A DNA stretch of 64,000 nucleotides, taken from positions 1 through 64,000 of the forward strand of contig NZ_JAGIPX010000002.1 in the NCBI RefSeq assembly GCF_017814945.1, written 5' to 3'. Below, piece by piece: positions 48,065 to 57,803 of this stretch (position 1 is its first letter; every line of letters begins with the position of its first letter). Position numbers and translations under genes: made by a program. The stretch is from Paraburkholderia sp. LEh10 (GTDB lineage: Bacteria > Pseudomonadota > Gammaproteobacteria > Burkholderiales > Burkholderiaceae). The notes beneath the pieces are model-generated. The model ran no database searches, was not told the origin of the DNA, and was given only the letters and a program-made list of their open reading frames with translations.

Positions 48065-49135
48065 TCAGACGGCGGCGCCGAGTGCGCAACGTTCGTCCGC
48101 GCGCAGCAGTGCGACAGCGACAGCGGGCGCGCAGACCTGCGTCCAGCGCGCGGCCATCGCGTCGATTCCGTGTGCTTCCATCAGCGACGCAAACCCGATC
48201 ACGTCGCGCCCGAACTGCGCCGCGAGATCATCCGCGAGAAATGCGCCGCAGCCCGCCGCCACCAGTACGACGTCGTGTCCGAGGCCCACGCGCCCGAGCA
48301 CCTGCGCGAGGTTCGCCGACAGATGCGCAAGCTGGATCTTGCGCCATTCGCGGGCGAAACTCTCCCAATCGGCCATCGATGCATCGCGCGCATCGCGCCC
48401 GATCATCCGCGCAAGCCGCTGACAGCTCGCCTTGCCGTCCTTCGCTGCGGCGTCGGCGGCGGGATGCTGGTCGTGCAGCGGGTCGAGTTCGCCCGTCAGC
48501 CGGTACACATCCGCTGTCGTCGCAAACAGTTCGTTCATCACGTTGTGCGGCTCGCCGCAAAAGCGGATGCGCTGCGAGAGCGCGCACAACGGCGTGCGCA
48601 CGACGCCCTGATAGACGAGCTCCCCGGATCTGAGCCGGCCCGCATCGTCCATTGCGCGCGACGCGAGCACGCCATCGCGGATTGCAATGAAATCGGTGGT
48701 GGTGCTGCCGATATCAACGAGCACGGCGGCGGGCACGCGCGCCGCGATCAGCGCCGCCGTCGCGTGCCAGTTCGCGGACGCGATATCGGCCCAATGTTCG
48801 GCGACCGTCTCGTACGGCTGCCAGCCTGAGCGTCCCGCGTAAAACGATGCGCGTGAATCGAAGCGGCTCGCGAGTCTGCCTGCCAGCGCGGCTACGCCGG
48901 CTTCGCGATGTTCGAAGATGTCGGCCATTTCGCCGCTCATCGTGACGGCATGCTCCGCGTCGCCGTGATCGGGCCAACGCTGCGCCGCTGCATCGAATAC
49001 GGCATCGAGGTGCGCGACGCCTTGCCAGAGGGGACAAACCCATTGCATCACATCGCACACGCGCCCCGCCTCGATGCGCGCCGCCTTCACATGCGCGCCG
49101 CCGAGGTCCCAACCGATCACGAGATCACGCGGCAT
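48065..49135 (-). CDS. mfnF: Hydantoinase/oxoprolinase-type methylofuran synthase (MfnF-like)
   Basis: 356 residues with an actin-like ATPase start VIGWDLGGAHVKAARI and a second phosphate loop VLVDIGSTTTDFIAIRDG, as in the H4MPT-linked C1-transfer hydantoinase/oxoprolinase family. MfnF joins the furan diphosphate to (glutamyl)tyramine. GGAGG precedes the ATG. It overlaps the end of the ATP-grasp gene upstream by 11 bases. Confidence 0.8.
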   Translation of the reverse strand: MPRDLVIGWDLGGAHVKAARIEAGRVCDVMQWVCPLWQGVAHLDAVFDAAAQRWPDHGDAEHAVTMSGEMADIFEHREAGVAALAGRLASRFDSRASFYAGRSGWQPYETVAEHWADIASANWHATAALIAARVPAAVLVDIGSTTTDFIAIRDGVLASRAMDDAGRLRSGELVYQGVVRTPLCALSQRIRFCGEPHNVMNELFATTADVYRLTGELDPLHDQHPAADAAAKDGKASCQRLARMIGRDARDASMADWESFAREWRKIQLAHLSANLAQVLGRVGLGHDVVLVAAGCGAFLADDLAAQFGRDVIGFASLMEAHGIDAMAARWTQVCAPAVAVALLRADERCALGAAV

Positions 49136-50123
49136 AGCGCCTCCGTTTGACGTCGCCGTCCAGTTCGAAATGTTCGGCGACCACGCGTGCCGCCATGTTC
49201 GTATCGAGAATTCCGGCGAGTGCCGGGTAGGCGCACGTCACGCGCGGATTGATTTCGATCACAACAGGGCCGCGATGCGGATGCCACACGAGGTCGACGC
49301 CAACGAAGCCGGCGAGTCCAGGAAGCGCGCGGGCCACGCGCGCGGCGAGCGTTTTGCACATCGCCCCCATCGGGCTCGACAGCGCAACGGCGTTCGCCGT
49401 CAGTCCTTCAAAAGCGACTCGCCCGTTGCAAGTCTGGATGTGCTGCCGGTTTATCCCGAGCAGCTCGGCATGGCCCCGTGCGCAAAGCAAAGAGAGACTG
49501 AGCGTATCGCCGCTGATCCACTCTTCGAGCGTGACCTGCTCTTGCGCGGCCGCGCGGCGCAGGAATACGTACTCGGCGATTCGATAGTCGTCAAAGACGT
49601 GGGTATCGACTGCGCCCGCGCCATCGTCGGGCTTGACGACCCAGGCGCTCGCGTTGTGCGCGGGATCGAGCGGCGCGTCCACCGACCATGCACGCGGCGT
49701 CGCGATGCCAGCCAGCGCGAGATACCGCGCCGTGCGACGCTTGCTCCCTGCGATGTGCAGGGTCGCCGCGTCGCAGCCCATCCATCGTGCGGGACCGACT
49801 GCTTCGCACAGTGCACGCAGTACGCCACCCGTCTCCGGCGCGATCACCCACACGGCGTCGTGACGGCGCGACTCGGCGGCGAGAAAGCGCGTCGCCGGGA
49901 TCGCAAACGGCGCGCAACACCATTCGATTGCGAGCCCGGCACCGCCGGCGTCGAGTGCTTCATCGTGGCCCGCCACGCAAGTCAGCGCGACATCGCCGGA
50001 ACGCGCCAGATCGCGCGCGACGGCATCGCGCATCGCCCTGCCCTGCATCCGCAGTTCCGCTGGCACGTAGTCGTCAGCGCCACCGTTGGCGCTGAGATAC
50101 TCGTACAACAGGATCTTTTTCAT
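49125..50123 (-). CDS. mfnD: ATP-grasp tyramine-glutamate ligase (MfnD-like)
   Basis: 332 residues from the ATG at 50123 (MKKILLYEYLSANGG). The ATP-grasp motifs SKRRTARYLALAGIATPRAW, AWVVKPDDGAGAVDT, GFVGVDLVWH and VVIEINPRVTCAYPAL are intact. MfnD adds glutamate to tyramine in methanofuran synthesis; its place before mfnF and mfnE supports this. No tyrosine decarboxylase (mfnA) is seen in the window, so tyramine must come from elsewhere. It is divergent from fhcB. Confidence 0.75.
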   Translation of the reverse strand: MKKILLYEYLSANGGADDYVPAELRMQGRAMRDAVARDLARSGDVALTCVAGHDEALDAGGAGLAIEWCCAPFAIPATRFLAAESRRHDAVWVIAPETGGVLRALCEAVGPARWMGCDAATLHIAGSKRRTARYLALAGIATPRAWSVDAPLDPAHNASAWVVKPDDGAGAVDTHVFDDYRIAEYVFLRRAAAQEQVTLEEWISGDTLSLSLLCARGHAELLGINRQHIQTCNGRVAFEGLTANAVALSSPMGAMCKTLAARVARALPGLAGFVGVDLVWHPHRGPVVIEINPRVTCAYPALAGILDTNMAARVVAEHFELDGDVKRRRYAA

Positions 50124-50389
50124 CGCTCGCTTTCCCGCAGGTCGTTGCACTTCGGGATTGCAGCATTCATGTTCCATGCCATCGACCGGCGCGCAGCGTG
50201 CTCGCGACGGCCCGATGCCGATGCGTCACGCCGCGTGCACGCGATGCGTGACAATCTGCATCGCGCACGGCGCAAAACACATCGAATGCGGGCGGCACAT
50301 GCACATGGGCAGCAACCGCCCTGGCTCACGAGACAGAAGGCGTGGCGTGCAATCAGCGCCAATGGCATATGAGTTGCTGATAAGCGGGC
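50124..50389. other. Divergent promoter region of mfnD and fhcB
   Basis: 266 bases with no gene. A long-loop inverted repeat (GGGCGG ... CCGCCC, around 50290-50322) is the only structure seen. Promoters for both operons should lie here, but no clear -35/-10 pair is visible. Confidence 0.35.
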
Positions 50390-51754
50390 ATGACCTCGAA
50401 CAGCTCTCCTACTTCCTGGACGTGTCCGTTCTGCCCGTTGTTGTGCGATCGGCTTTCGATCGGCACGGACACGACGTTGACGTTGAACGGCACCGACTGT
50501 GCGCGCGCGGCCCGCTCGCTCGCGCAATTCGGCACACGTCCCGCTCAAGCGCAGCCGATGCATGATGGCAAGCCCGTCGCATTCGGCGATGCCATCGACA
50601 TCGCGGCGCAATGGCTCGCACGAGCGAGGCAGCCGTTGTTCGCGGGCATGGCCACCGATGTGGCCGGCACGCGCGCGCTCTACCGGCTCGCGAACGCGAG
50701 CGCCGCGATCATCGATCATGCCCACGGCCGCTCGCTGATGCGCAGCCTCACGGCGATGCAGGATCGTGGCGCGTTCACGACCACGCTTGCTGAAGTGCGC
50801 ACGCGCTCGGACCTGATCGTCTGTTTCGCGGCGACGCCGACGGCGAGATACCCGGAGTTCTTCAACCGCTGCGGGATTGGCGTCAAGCCGTGCGATGCAA
50901 CGGGACCCGCGCGGCGCGACGTGATTTTCGTCGGCAGCGATGTCGATGCGAGCCTCGCACGCGTCGCACAGACGGAAACCCGGACGGGAACCCAGACGGG
51001 GACCCAGACGGGAACCGTTTCACAACGCGCGATTGCGTTGCAAGGCGATCTGTACGAGACGCTTGCGCTGCTGAACGCGCGAATCGATTGGCTGCTGAGC
51101 GGCAAGCCGATGCCGGGCACCGCGCCCGAACTCGAATCGCTAGCGGCTCAAATGCTCGCGGCGCGTTACGTCACGCTCGTCTGGAACACGGCCGATCTGC
51201 CTGGCCACCATGCGGCATTGCTCGTCGAAGCGCTCGATCGTCTGACCAAGTCGATCAACGTCAGGACGCGCGCAGGGTATCTCGCGCTCGGCGGAGACGA
51301 CGGCGCGGCCACCGTCAACCAAACGCTCACGTGGATGTCCGGGCTGCCGCTGCGCACGGGCATTCATCGAAGCGGGCTCGAACACGATCCGCATCGGTAC
51401 GACGCGGCGCGGCTCCTCGATGATCGCGCCGTCGATGCGCTCGTCTGGGTCGCGAGTTTCGGCGCCGAGCTGCGCGCGCCGCAGACGGCCATGCCGACGA
51501 TCGTGCTCGGTCATCCCGCGCTTGGCGCCGCGTCGTCGGATCGTAACGGACCGACGCTGTTCATTCCCGTGTCCACGCCGGGCATTGGCTCCAGCGGTCA
51601 CCTGTTCCGCGCGGACGGCGGCGTCGTGCTGCCGCTCGTGCCGATCTACGACGACACGCTGCCCACCGTCGCGCATGTCGCCGGACAGATCGCACACGTG
51701 CTCGCCGCGCCGCAGCCCGTTGCGCGTTCAACACCGAAGGAGGCCGCACGATGA
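50390..51754 (+). CDS. fhcB: Formyltransferase/hydrolase complex subunit B (formylmethanofuran dehydrogenase B-like)
   Basis: 454 residues. The N-terminal SWTCPFCPLLCDRL corresponds to the Fe-S region of archaeal FwdB, and the rest follows the molybdopterin-oxidoreductase fold. In bacterial Fhc complexes this subunit is thought to have lost redox activity; I could not see an active-site cysteine for molybdenum. Residues around 195-206 contain a TGTQTGTQTGT repeat. It starts the fhcBADC operon, and its stop overlaps fhcA (ATGA). Confidence 0.85.
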   Translation: MTSNSSPTSWTCPFCPLLCDRLSIGTDTTLTLNGTDCARAARSLAQFGTRPAQAQPMHDGKPVAFGDAIDIAAQWLARARQPLFAGMATDVAGTRALYRLANASAAIIDHAHGRSLMRSLTAMQDRGAFTTTLAEVRTRSDLIVCFAATPTARYPEFFNRCGIGVKPCDATGPARRDVIFVGSDVDASLARVAQTETRTGTQTGTQTGTVSQRAIALQGDLYETLALLNARIDWLLSGKPMPGTAPELESLAAQMLAARYVTLVWNTADLPGHHAALLVEALDRLTKSINVRTRAGYLALGGDDGAATVNQTLTWMSGLPLRTGIHRSGLEHDPHRYDAARLLDDRAVDALVWVASFGAELRAPQTAMPTIVLGHPALGAASSDRNGPTLFIPVSTPGIGSSGHLFRADGGVVLPLVPIYDDTLPTVAHVAGQIAHVLAAPQPVARSTPKEAAR

Positions 51755-53442
51755 GCACATTCCGCTTGCGCGGCGGCCGCGTGTTCGATCCCGCGTCACG
51801 CATCGACGGGCAGATCAGGGACATCTGCGTGCGCGACGGCAGGATCGTCGATCTACCCGAACAGGCGCCCGTCGATTGCGAATACGACGCGTCGGGCATG
51901 GTCGTCATGGCGGGCGGCATCGACATGCATTCGCATATCGGCGGCGGCAAGGTCAATCTCGCGCGCCTGCTGATGCCGGAGGATCATCGCGGCCGTGGCG
52001 CGCCCGACAATCCACTGGAACTCGCTTCTTGCGGCGACTGTACGCCGGGCACGCTCGCGACGGGCTACCGTTACGCGGAAATGGGCTATACGGCAGCATT
52101 CGAGCCAGCGATGATCGCGTCGAACGCGCGTCACACGCATCTGGAAATGGGCGACACGCCGATCATCGATCACGGCGCCTATGTGATGCTCGGCAACGAC
52201 GAACTGTTCTTGCGGATGCTGGCCGAACATACCGACTACGAACGCATGCGCGACTACGTCGGCTGGTCGATCAACGCGAGCCGGGCGCTCGGCGTGAAGG
52301 TCGTCAACCCCGGCGGCATTTCGGCATTCAAGTTCAACCAGCGCAGCCTTGATGTCGATGAACAACATGTGCACTACGGGATCACACCGCGCGACGTGTT
52401 GCACGTGCTCGCTCGCGCGCTCACCGATCTCGGCGTGCCGCATCCGCTGCATATCCACGCGAGCAATCTGGGCGTGCCGGGCAATATCGATTCGACGCTC
52501 GCCACCATCGACGCGCTCGAAGGTCTTCCCGGGCACCTCACGCACATCCAGTTCCACAGCTACGGCAACGACGGCCCGAAGAAGTTTTCGTCGGCGGCGC
52601 ACCGCATCGCGGAGGCGGTCAACGCCAATCCGAATATCTCGATCGACGTCGGCCAGATCATGTTCGGTCAGACGGTGACCGCGTCGGGCGACACGATGAA
52701 GCAGGTCAGGCAGGCGGCGTTCGCGTCGCCGCGCAAGTGGGTGGCCGGCGATATCGAGTGCGATGCGGGCTGTGGCGTGGTGCCGTTTCGCTACCGGGAA
52801 ACCAGCTATGTCAACGCGCTGCAATGGACGATCGGGCTCGAACTCTTTCTGCTCGTCAACAACCCGTGGCAGATCACGCTCACGACCGATCATCCGAACG
52901 GCGGCCCCTTCACGAGCTATCCGCATCTGATCCGCCTTCTGATGGACAAATCATTCCGTGACGAACAACTGGCGAAGCTGCATCCCGATGTCGCCGCGCA
53001 ATCGCCGCTCGCCAGCCTCAAACGGGAACTCGACTTCAACGAGATCGCGATCCTGACGCGCGCGGCTCCCGCCCGGCTGCTGGGACTCGCCGATCGTGGC
53101 CGCCTCGATGCGGGCGCGGCCGCCGATATCGCCGTGTACCGCGAGCATCCCGACCGCGAAGCGATGTTCCGCGCGCCTGTCTATGTGTTCAAGGACGGCG
53201 GACTGGTCGCGCGCGAAGGCCGCATTGTCGCGACGCCGGCGGGCGGCACGCACTATGTCGAGCCCGAATACGACCGCTCGATCGAAAAGGTGGTCGAGGA
53301 CTACGGCGATACATACCTTGCGACCAATATGCGGCGCGCGCCCATCAGCCGCGATGAGCTCTGTCTGTGCGGCAATGGCGGGCGTCTCTTGCCCGCCGCG
53401 TGCGGCGTCCATCGTCAGCCGCGCGCGGAGGCGACGTCATGA
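51751..53442 (+). CDS. fhcA: Formyltransferase/hydrolase complex subunit A (formylmethanofuran hydrolase)
   Basis: 563 residues of the FwdA amidohydrolase family. Metal ligands are visible in GGIDMHSHIGGGKVNLARL, KVVNPGGISAFKFN, PHPLHIHASNLGVPGN and TLTTDHPNGGPFTSYPHL, so the site looks intact. It hydrolyses formylmethylofuran to formate, the end of the H4MPT route. It is coupled to fhcB and fhcD by ATGA overlaps at both ends. Confidence 0.92.
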   Translation: MSTFRLRGGRVFDPASRIDGQIRDICVRDGRIVDLPEQAPVDCEYDASGMVVMAGGIDMHSHIGGGKVNLARLLMPEDHRGRGAPDNPLELASCGDCTPGTLATGYRYAEMGYTAAFEPAMIASNARHTHLEMGDTPIIDHGAYVMLGNDELFLRMLAEHTDYERMRDYVGWSINASRALGVKVVNPGGISAFKFNQRSLDVDEQHVHYGITPRDVLHVLARALTDLGVPHPLHIHASNLGVPGNIDSTLATIDALEGLPGHLTHIQFHSYGNDGPKKFSSAAHRIAEAVNANPNISIDVGQIMFGQTVTASGDTMKQVRQAAFASPRKWVAGDIECDAGCGVVPFRYRETSYVNALQWTIGLELFLLVNNPWQITLTTDHPNGGPFTSYPHLIRLLMDKSFRDEQLAKLHPDVAAQSPLASLKRELDFNEIAILTRAAPARLLGLADRGRLDAGAAADIAVYREHPDREAMFRAPVYVFKDGGLVAREGRIVATPAGGTHYVEPEYDRSIEKVVEDYGDTYLATNMRRAPISRDELCLCGNGGRLLPAACGVHRQPRAEATS

Positions 53443-54425
53443 GCGCAACCCTTTCGAGCGCGGCGACGCTGGCCGAACGCCCCGCCGCGCCGCGTGTCGT
53501 GCGCGGCGTCTCGATCGACGACACCTTCGCCGAAGCCTTTCCGATGAAGGCGACCCGCCTGATCGTGACGGCGCGCGACGCCGCGTGGGCGCGCAACGCG
53601 GCCATCGCGGCCACGGGCTTTGCCACTTCCGTGATCGCATGCGGCTGCGAGGCCGGCATCGAGCGCGAACTCCCGCCTGAAGAGACACCCGACGGGCGGC
53701 CCGGCGTCGCGCTGCTGCTCTTTTCGATGTCGGGCAAGGAACTCGCGAAACAGGTCGAGCGCCGCGTCGGACAGTGCGTGCTGACGTGCCCGACGACGGC
53801 CGTGTTCGGTGGCATCGCGAACGGCGAGCCCATCGCGCTCGGCAAGAACCTGCGGTTCTTCGGCGATGGCTGGCAGATCGCGAAGATGATCGACGGCAAG
53901 CGTTACTGGCGTGTTCCCGTGATGGACGGCGAATTCGTTGCCGAGGAAACGACGTCAGTCGTCAAGGGCGTGGGCGGCGGCAACCTGCTGTTTCTCGCCC
54001 GCGACACCGATGCGGCGCTCGTCGCCGCGCAAACCGCCGTGCAGGCGATGCGCAACGTGCCGAACGTGATCCTGCCGTTTCCGGGCGGCGTCGTGCGCTC
54101 GGGATCGAAGGTCGGCTCGAAGTATCCGGCATTGCCCGCTTCGACCAACGACGCATTCTGTCCCGGCCTCGCCGAACTCGCGCTGCGCACGGAGCTGAAC
54201 GGGGAGGTGCGAAGCGTGCTCGAAATCGTGATCGACGGATTGAGCGATACGGACGTCGCCGAGGCGATGCGCGTCGGGATCGACGCCGCGACAGGCCCAG
54301 AGGCCGGCGTGGCGAACGGTCTGGTGCGGATCTCCGCGGGCAATTACGGCGGCAAGCTCGGGCCGTTTCACTTCCATCTGCATCAGCTGTGCGATCAGTT
54401 GCACAACCCGCCGGAGGGCCGATGA
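53439..54425 (+). CDS. fhcD: Formylmethanofuran:H4MPT formyltransferase
   Basis: 328 residues with a 25-residue leader before the conserved start VSIDDTFAEAFPMKATRLIVTA (in parts). Ftr features are TSVIACGCEAGIE, CPTTAVFGGI, FFGDGW and VRSGSKVGSKYP. It moves the formyl group from formyl-H4MPT to methylofuran before hydrolysis by FhcA. The start at 53439 overlaps the fhcA stop, and its stop overlaps fhcC. Confidence 0.92.
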   Translation: MSATLSSAATLAERPAAPRVVRGVSIDDTFAEAFPMKATRLIVTARDAAWARNAAIAATGFATSVIACGCEAGIERELPPEETPDGRPGVALLLFSMSGKELAKQVERRVGQCVLTCPTTAVFGGIANGEPIALGKNLRFFGDGWQIAKMIDGKRYWRVPVMDGEFVAEETTSVVKGVGGGNLLFLARDTDAALVAAQTAVQAMRNVPNVILPFPGGVVRSGSKVGSKYPALPASTNDAFCPGLAELALRTELNGEVRSVLEIVIDGLSDTDVAEAMRVGIDAATGPEAGVANGLVRISAGNYGGKLGPFHFHLHQLCDQLHNPPEGR

Positions 54426-55246
54426 AGCGCATCACGTTACGTCTCACGCACGCGCCCGCCTTGCGCATCGATGCGCGCGAGCTTCTGCCCGCGAGGCTCG
54501 CGCAACTCGACGCCCGCGACATCAGCGCCCTCGCGCTCTGGCACGGCGCCGAGCGGATCAACGTAGGCGACCTGTTCGCAGTGGACATCGAAGAGGGAAA
54601 GCCGCACGTCCCGCAACTCGTGTTCGAAGGCGACATGCAACGCTTCGACCGGCTCGGCTCGCGGATGGACGCGGGCCATATCCTCATCAATGGCAACGCG
54701 GGTGACTATGTAGGTGCGCAGATGAGCGCGGGAACGATCGTCGTCGATGGCGATGGCGGGAGCTTCGCTGCGTGCGAACTGTCGGGCGGGCGCATCGAGA
54801 TTCGCGGCAATGCCGGGGATTTCGCGGGCGCCGCGCTGCCGGGCGACATGGACGGCATGCGCGGCGGCACGCTCGTCATTCACGGCGACGCGGGCGCGCG
54901 CCTGGGTGATCGCATGCGTCGCGGCACGGCTATCGTGTTCGGCTGCGCAGGCGCGTTCGTCGCGTCGCGCATGGTCGCGGGCACCATCGCCATTGCTGGC
55001 CGGGTCGGCGAACATCCCGCCTATGGGATGCGGCGCGGCTCGCTGCTGCTGCTCGAATCCGCCTGGCCCGCGACGCAACGCTTCGCCGAAAACAGCAGCG
55101 ATATCGACGTATTCTGGCGGCTGCTCGTGCCGACACTCGCGCGGGAAGGCGGCGCGTTTGCGATGCTGTCGCGCGCACATGCGCCGCGCCGGCTGCGCGG
55201 CGACGCCGCGGTGCAGGGCAAGGGAGAAATCCTGCTGCCCGGCTAA
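54422..55246 (+). CDS. fhcC: Formyltransferase/hydrolase complex subunit C
   Basis: 274 residues. The protein is a beta-helix with repeats like INGNAGDYVGAQMSAGTIVV, IRGNAGDFAGAALPGDMDGM and IHGDAGARLGDRMRRGTAIV, as in FwdC/glutamate synthase C-terminal domains. It is the structural subunit of the Fhc complex. The ATG overlaps the fhcD stop. The last four bases overlap the convergent LysR gene, with no terminator visible between them. Confidence 0.9.
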   Translation: MKRITLRLTHAPALRIDARELLPARLAQLDARDISALALWHGAERINVGDLFAVDIEEGKPHVPQLVFEGDMQRFDRLGSRMDAGHILINGNAGDYVGAQMSAGTIVVDGDGGSFAACELSGGRIEIRGNAGDFAGAALPGDMDGMRGGTLVIHGDAGARLGDRMRRGTAIVFGCAGAFVASRMVAGTIAIAGRVGEHPAYGMRRGSLLLLESAWPATQRFAENSSDIDVFWRLLVPTLAREGGAFAMLSRAHAPRRLRGDAAVQGKGEILLPG

Positions 55247-56166
55247 GCCTCGATCGCGACCCGCTCGCCCGCCTCGTGCGCGCCGCTCAGCATGCTGTCC
55301 CGGAACGCGGAAGCGGCAGTGGAAAGCTGTTTGCTCTCGCGATGCACGAGGTACAGATACCGGACAATCGGAAAATGCTCGACGTCGAGCACCTTGAGCC
55401 GCAGCGTTTCGAGTTCGGCCATGATGGTCGCGAGAGGGACGACTGACAGGCCCATGCCCGCCTGCACGGCCCATTTGAGCGCATCGTTGCTGCTCACTTC
55501 CATCCCCGGACGAAAACTGATGCGGTGCTCGGCAAAGAAGCGCTCCATCGCGCGGCGCGTGCCGGAACCGGACTCGCGCACGAGGAACGTTTCGCGCTCG
55601 AACGCGTCCAGTGCGATCCGGCGTTCGCGCACGAGCCGATGGTCGGGCGGCGCGATCATCACCAGCGGATTCTTCGCGACACGCACGGCAGCGAGACCTT
55701 GCCCTTCGGGCGGCATGCCCATGATCGCGAGATCCGTCTCGTTGCTCGCCAGCTCGTTCAGCACGCATTCCCGATTGCCGACCGACAGGCTGATCTTCAC
55801 GCCCGGAAACGCCCTCGTGAAATTCGCGATCAACTGAAGCGCAAGCGGGTTGGCCGTGCCGCTCACCAGCGACACCTTCAGCTTGCCCTGCTTCATGTCG
55901 CGCATCTGGTCAAGCGACTCTTCGAGCACCGACAACTGCTGTTGAAGCAGCCGCGTATGGCTGTATAGCTCCTTGCCCGCCGCCGTCAGAAAGACGCGCC
56001 GCCCGACCTGCTCGAACAGCGGCATGCCGATGCTGGTTTCGAGTTGCTTCAGTTGCGACGAAACGCCGGGTTGCGTCAGGTGAAGCTCCTCCGCCGCGCG
56101 CGAGAAACTCAGGTGGCGCGCGCTCGCTTCGAACACCCGCAGCTGACGCAAAGTGAGGTGCAGCAT
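55243..56166 (-). CDS. qscR: LysR-family regulator, QscR/CbbR-like
   Basis: 307 residues. The helix-turn-helix (residues 4-46: LRQLRVFEASARHLSFSRAA, LTQPGVSSQLKQLE) and effector domain place it in the CbbR subgroup. In Methylobacterium a regulator of this type, QscR, sits near and activates serine-cycle genes. Here it is divergent from glyA-sgaA-hprA-mtkAB-ppc, which supports that role. GGGAG precedes the ATG. It is also convergent with the fhc operon. Confidence 0.75.
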   Translation of the reverse strand: MLHLTLRQLRVFEASARHLSFSRAAEELHLTQPGVSSQLKQLETSIGMPLFEQVGRRVFLTAAGKELYSHTRLLQQQLSVLEESLDQMRDMKQGKLKVSLVSGTANPLALQLIANFTRAFPGVKISLSVGNRECVLNELASNETDLAIMGMPPEGQGLAAVRVAKNPLVMIAPPDHRLVRERRIALDAFERETFLVRESGSGTRRAMERFFAEHRISFRPGMEVSSNDALKWAVQAGMGLSVVPLATIMAELETLRLKVLDVEHFPIVRYLYLVHRESKQLSTAASAFRDSMLSGAHEAGERVAIEA

Positions 56167-56450
56167 CTCGCTCCCTACCCTCCGCTGATGGCCAAAAACA
56201 CCTTGATTTCAGGCCTCAACTGTACCAGCCGGGGCTACGTCCGCAATGCCCACGAGTAGGTACTCCGCAAGGCTTCACGTCCGGCTGGCAAGGCTCGCAC
56301 GCATGGTTATGGGTCGGATAAGTAACCCGAATGAGTGTTTTCGGCGGCTCGCCACTACCATCGTTTCAACAGGAATACCAAATGGATGAACGAGCGGGAT
56401 GAACGAGCTGCGCATCCAGCCTGTCTGGTCCACTCAACAGAGGTTCACTC
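56167..56450. promoter_or_regulatory. Divergent regulatory region of the LysR gene and the serine-cycle operon
   Basis: 284 bases without a gene. It contains the palindrome GAGTAGGTACTC (56254-56265), an inverted repeat GGGT-N10-ACCC near 56310-56330, and the direct repeat GGATGAACGAGC at 56384-56395 and 56397-56408. The first two are candidate LysR-type sites; the direct repeat lies close to the ribosome site of glyA. Confidence 0.4.
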
Positions 56451-57758
56451 ATGTTCAGCTACAAAAACACGCTTGCCGTCACCGACCCTGAGTTGCAGCG
56501 CGCGATCGCGGCGGAAACGCAGCGTCAACAGGATCACATCGAACTGATCGCGTCGGAGAACTATACGTCGCCCGCCGTGCTCGAAGCGCAGGGTTCGCAG
56601 CTGACCAACAAGTACGCGGAGGGCTATCCGGGCCGCCGTTACTACGGCGGGTGCGAACACGTCGACGTCGTCGAGCAGCTCGCGATCGATCGCGCGAAGC
56701 AACTGTTCAACGCCGAGCATGCGAACGTGCAGCCGCATTCGGGATCGCAGGCCAATCAGGCCGTGTACCTGTCCGCGCTCAAGCCGGGCGACACCATTCT
56801 CGGCATGTCGCTCGCGCATGGCGGACACCTCACGCACGGCGCGTCCGTGAACGTGAGCGGCAAGCTGTTCAATGCCGTCTCGTATGGTCTGAACCCGGAC
56901 ACGGAAGAAATCGACTACGACCAGGTGCAGAAGCTCGCGCAGACGCATCAGCCGCGCATGATCGTCGCGGGCGCTTCCGCGTACTCGCTCGTGATCGACT
57001 GGCAGCGCTTTCGCGAGATCGCCGACAGCGTCGGCGCGACCTTGATGGTCGACATGGCGCACTATGCGGGTCTCGTCGCGGCGGGACTCTATCCGAACCC
57101 CGTCGGCATCGCCGACTACGTGACCACCACCACGCACAAGACGCTGCGCGGCCCGCGCGGCGGCTTGATTCTCACGGGCGCGCAGACCGCCAAGGCAATC
57201 GATTCGACGATCTTCCCCGGCATCCAGGGCGGCCCGCTGATGCATGTGATCGCGGGCAAGGCCGCCGCGCTGCGCGAAGCAATGACGGACGAATTCCGCG
57301 AATACCAGCAACAGGTGCTCGTCAACGCGCGGGCCATTGCGCAGACGCTCCAGCAGCGCGGCTTGCGGATCGTGTCGGGCCGCACCGACTCACACGTGTT
57401 CCTCGTCGATCTGCGTGCGAAGAACGTGACGGGCAAGGAGGCGGAAGCCGCGCTCGGCCGCGCGTTCATCACGGTCAACAAGAACGCGATTCCGAACGAT
57501 CCGCAAAAGCCGTTCGTCACGAGCGGCGTGCGTATCGGTTCGCCCGCGATCACGACGCGCGGCTTGCGCGAAGCCGATGCGCAACAGCTCGCGCATCTGA
57601 TCGCCGATGTGCTCGACGCGCCGGGTAACGATCTCGTGATCCGCCGCACCGCCGACGCCGTGCTCGCGCTGACCGCGAAGTTCCCTGTCTATCGCGACGC
57701 ACCCGACGCGCTGCGTCACGACGCACCTCAAGTGGCCGCTGCTCACGCGGCGCACTGA
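56451..57758 (+). CDS. glyA: Serine hydroxymethyltransferase
   Basis: 435 residues with all SHMT landmarks: [48 protein letters not shown] and the PLP-lysine motif [14 protein letters not shown]. It converts glycine plus methylene-tetrahydrofolate to serine, the entry reaction of the serine cycle. As the first gene of a serine-cycle operon it is probably a dedicated copy beside a housekeeping one elsewhere. AGAGG lies before the ATG. Confidence 0.92.
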   Translation: MFSYKNTLAVTDPELQRAIAAETQRQQDHIELIASENYTSPAVLEAQGSQLTNKYAEGYPGRRYYGGCEHVDVVEQLAIDRAKQLFNAEHANVQPHSGSQANQAVYLSALKPGDTILGMSLAHGGHLTHGASVNVSGKLFNAVSYGLNPDTEEIDYDQVQKLAQTHQPRMIVAGASAYSLVIDWQRFREIADSVGATLMVDMAHYAGLVAAGLYPNPVGIADYVTTTTHKTLRGPRGGLILTGAQTAKAIDSTIFPGIQGGPLMHVIAGKAAALREAMTDEFREYQQQVLVNARAIAQTLQQRGLRIVSGRTDSHVFLVDLRAKNVTGKEAEAALGRAFITVNKNAIPNDPQKPFVTSGVRIGSPAITTRGLREADAQQLAHLIADVLDAPGNDLVIRRTADAVLALTAKFPVYRDAPDALRHDAPQVAAAHAAH

Positions 57759-57803
57759 ATCTTTCGAACGAATTCTGAAGACCATCACTCAAGGAGACAA
57801 ACC

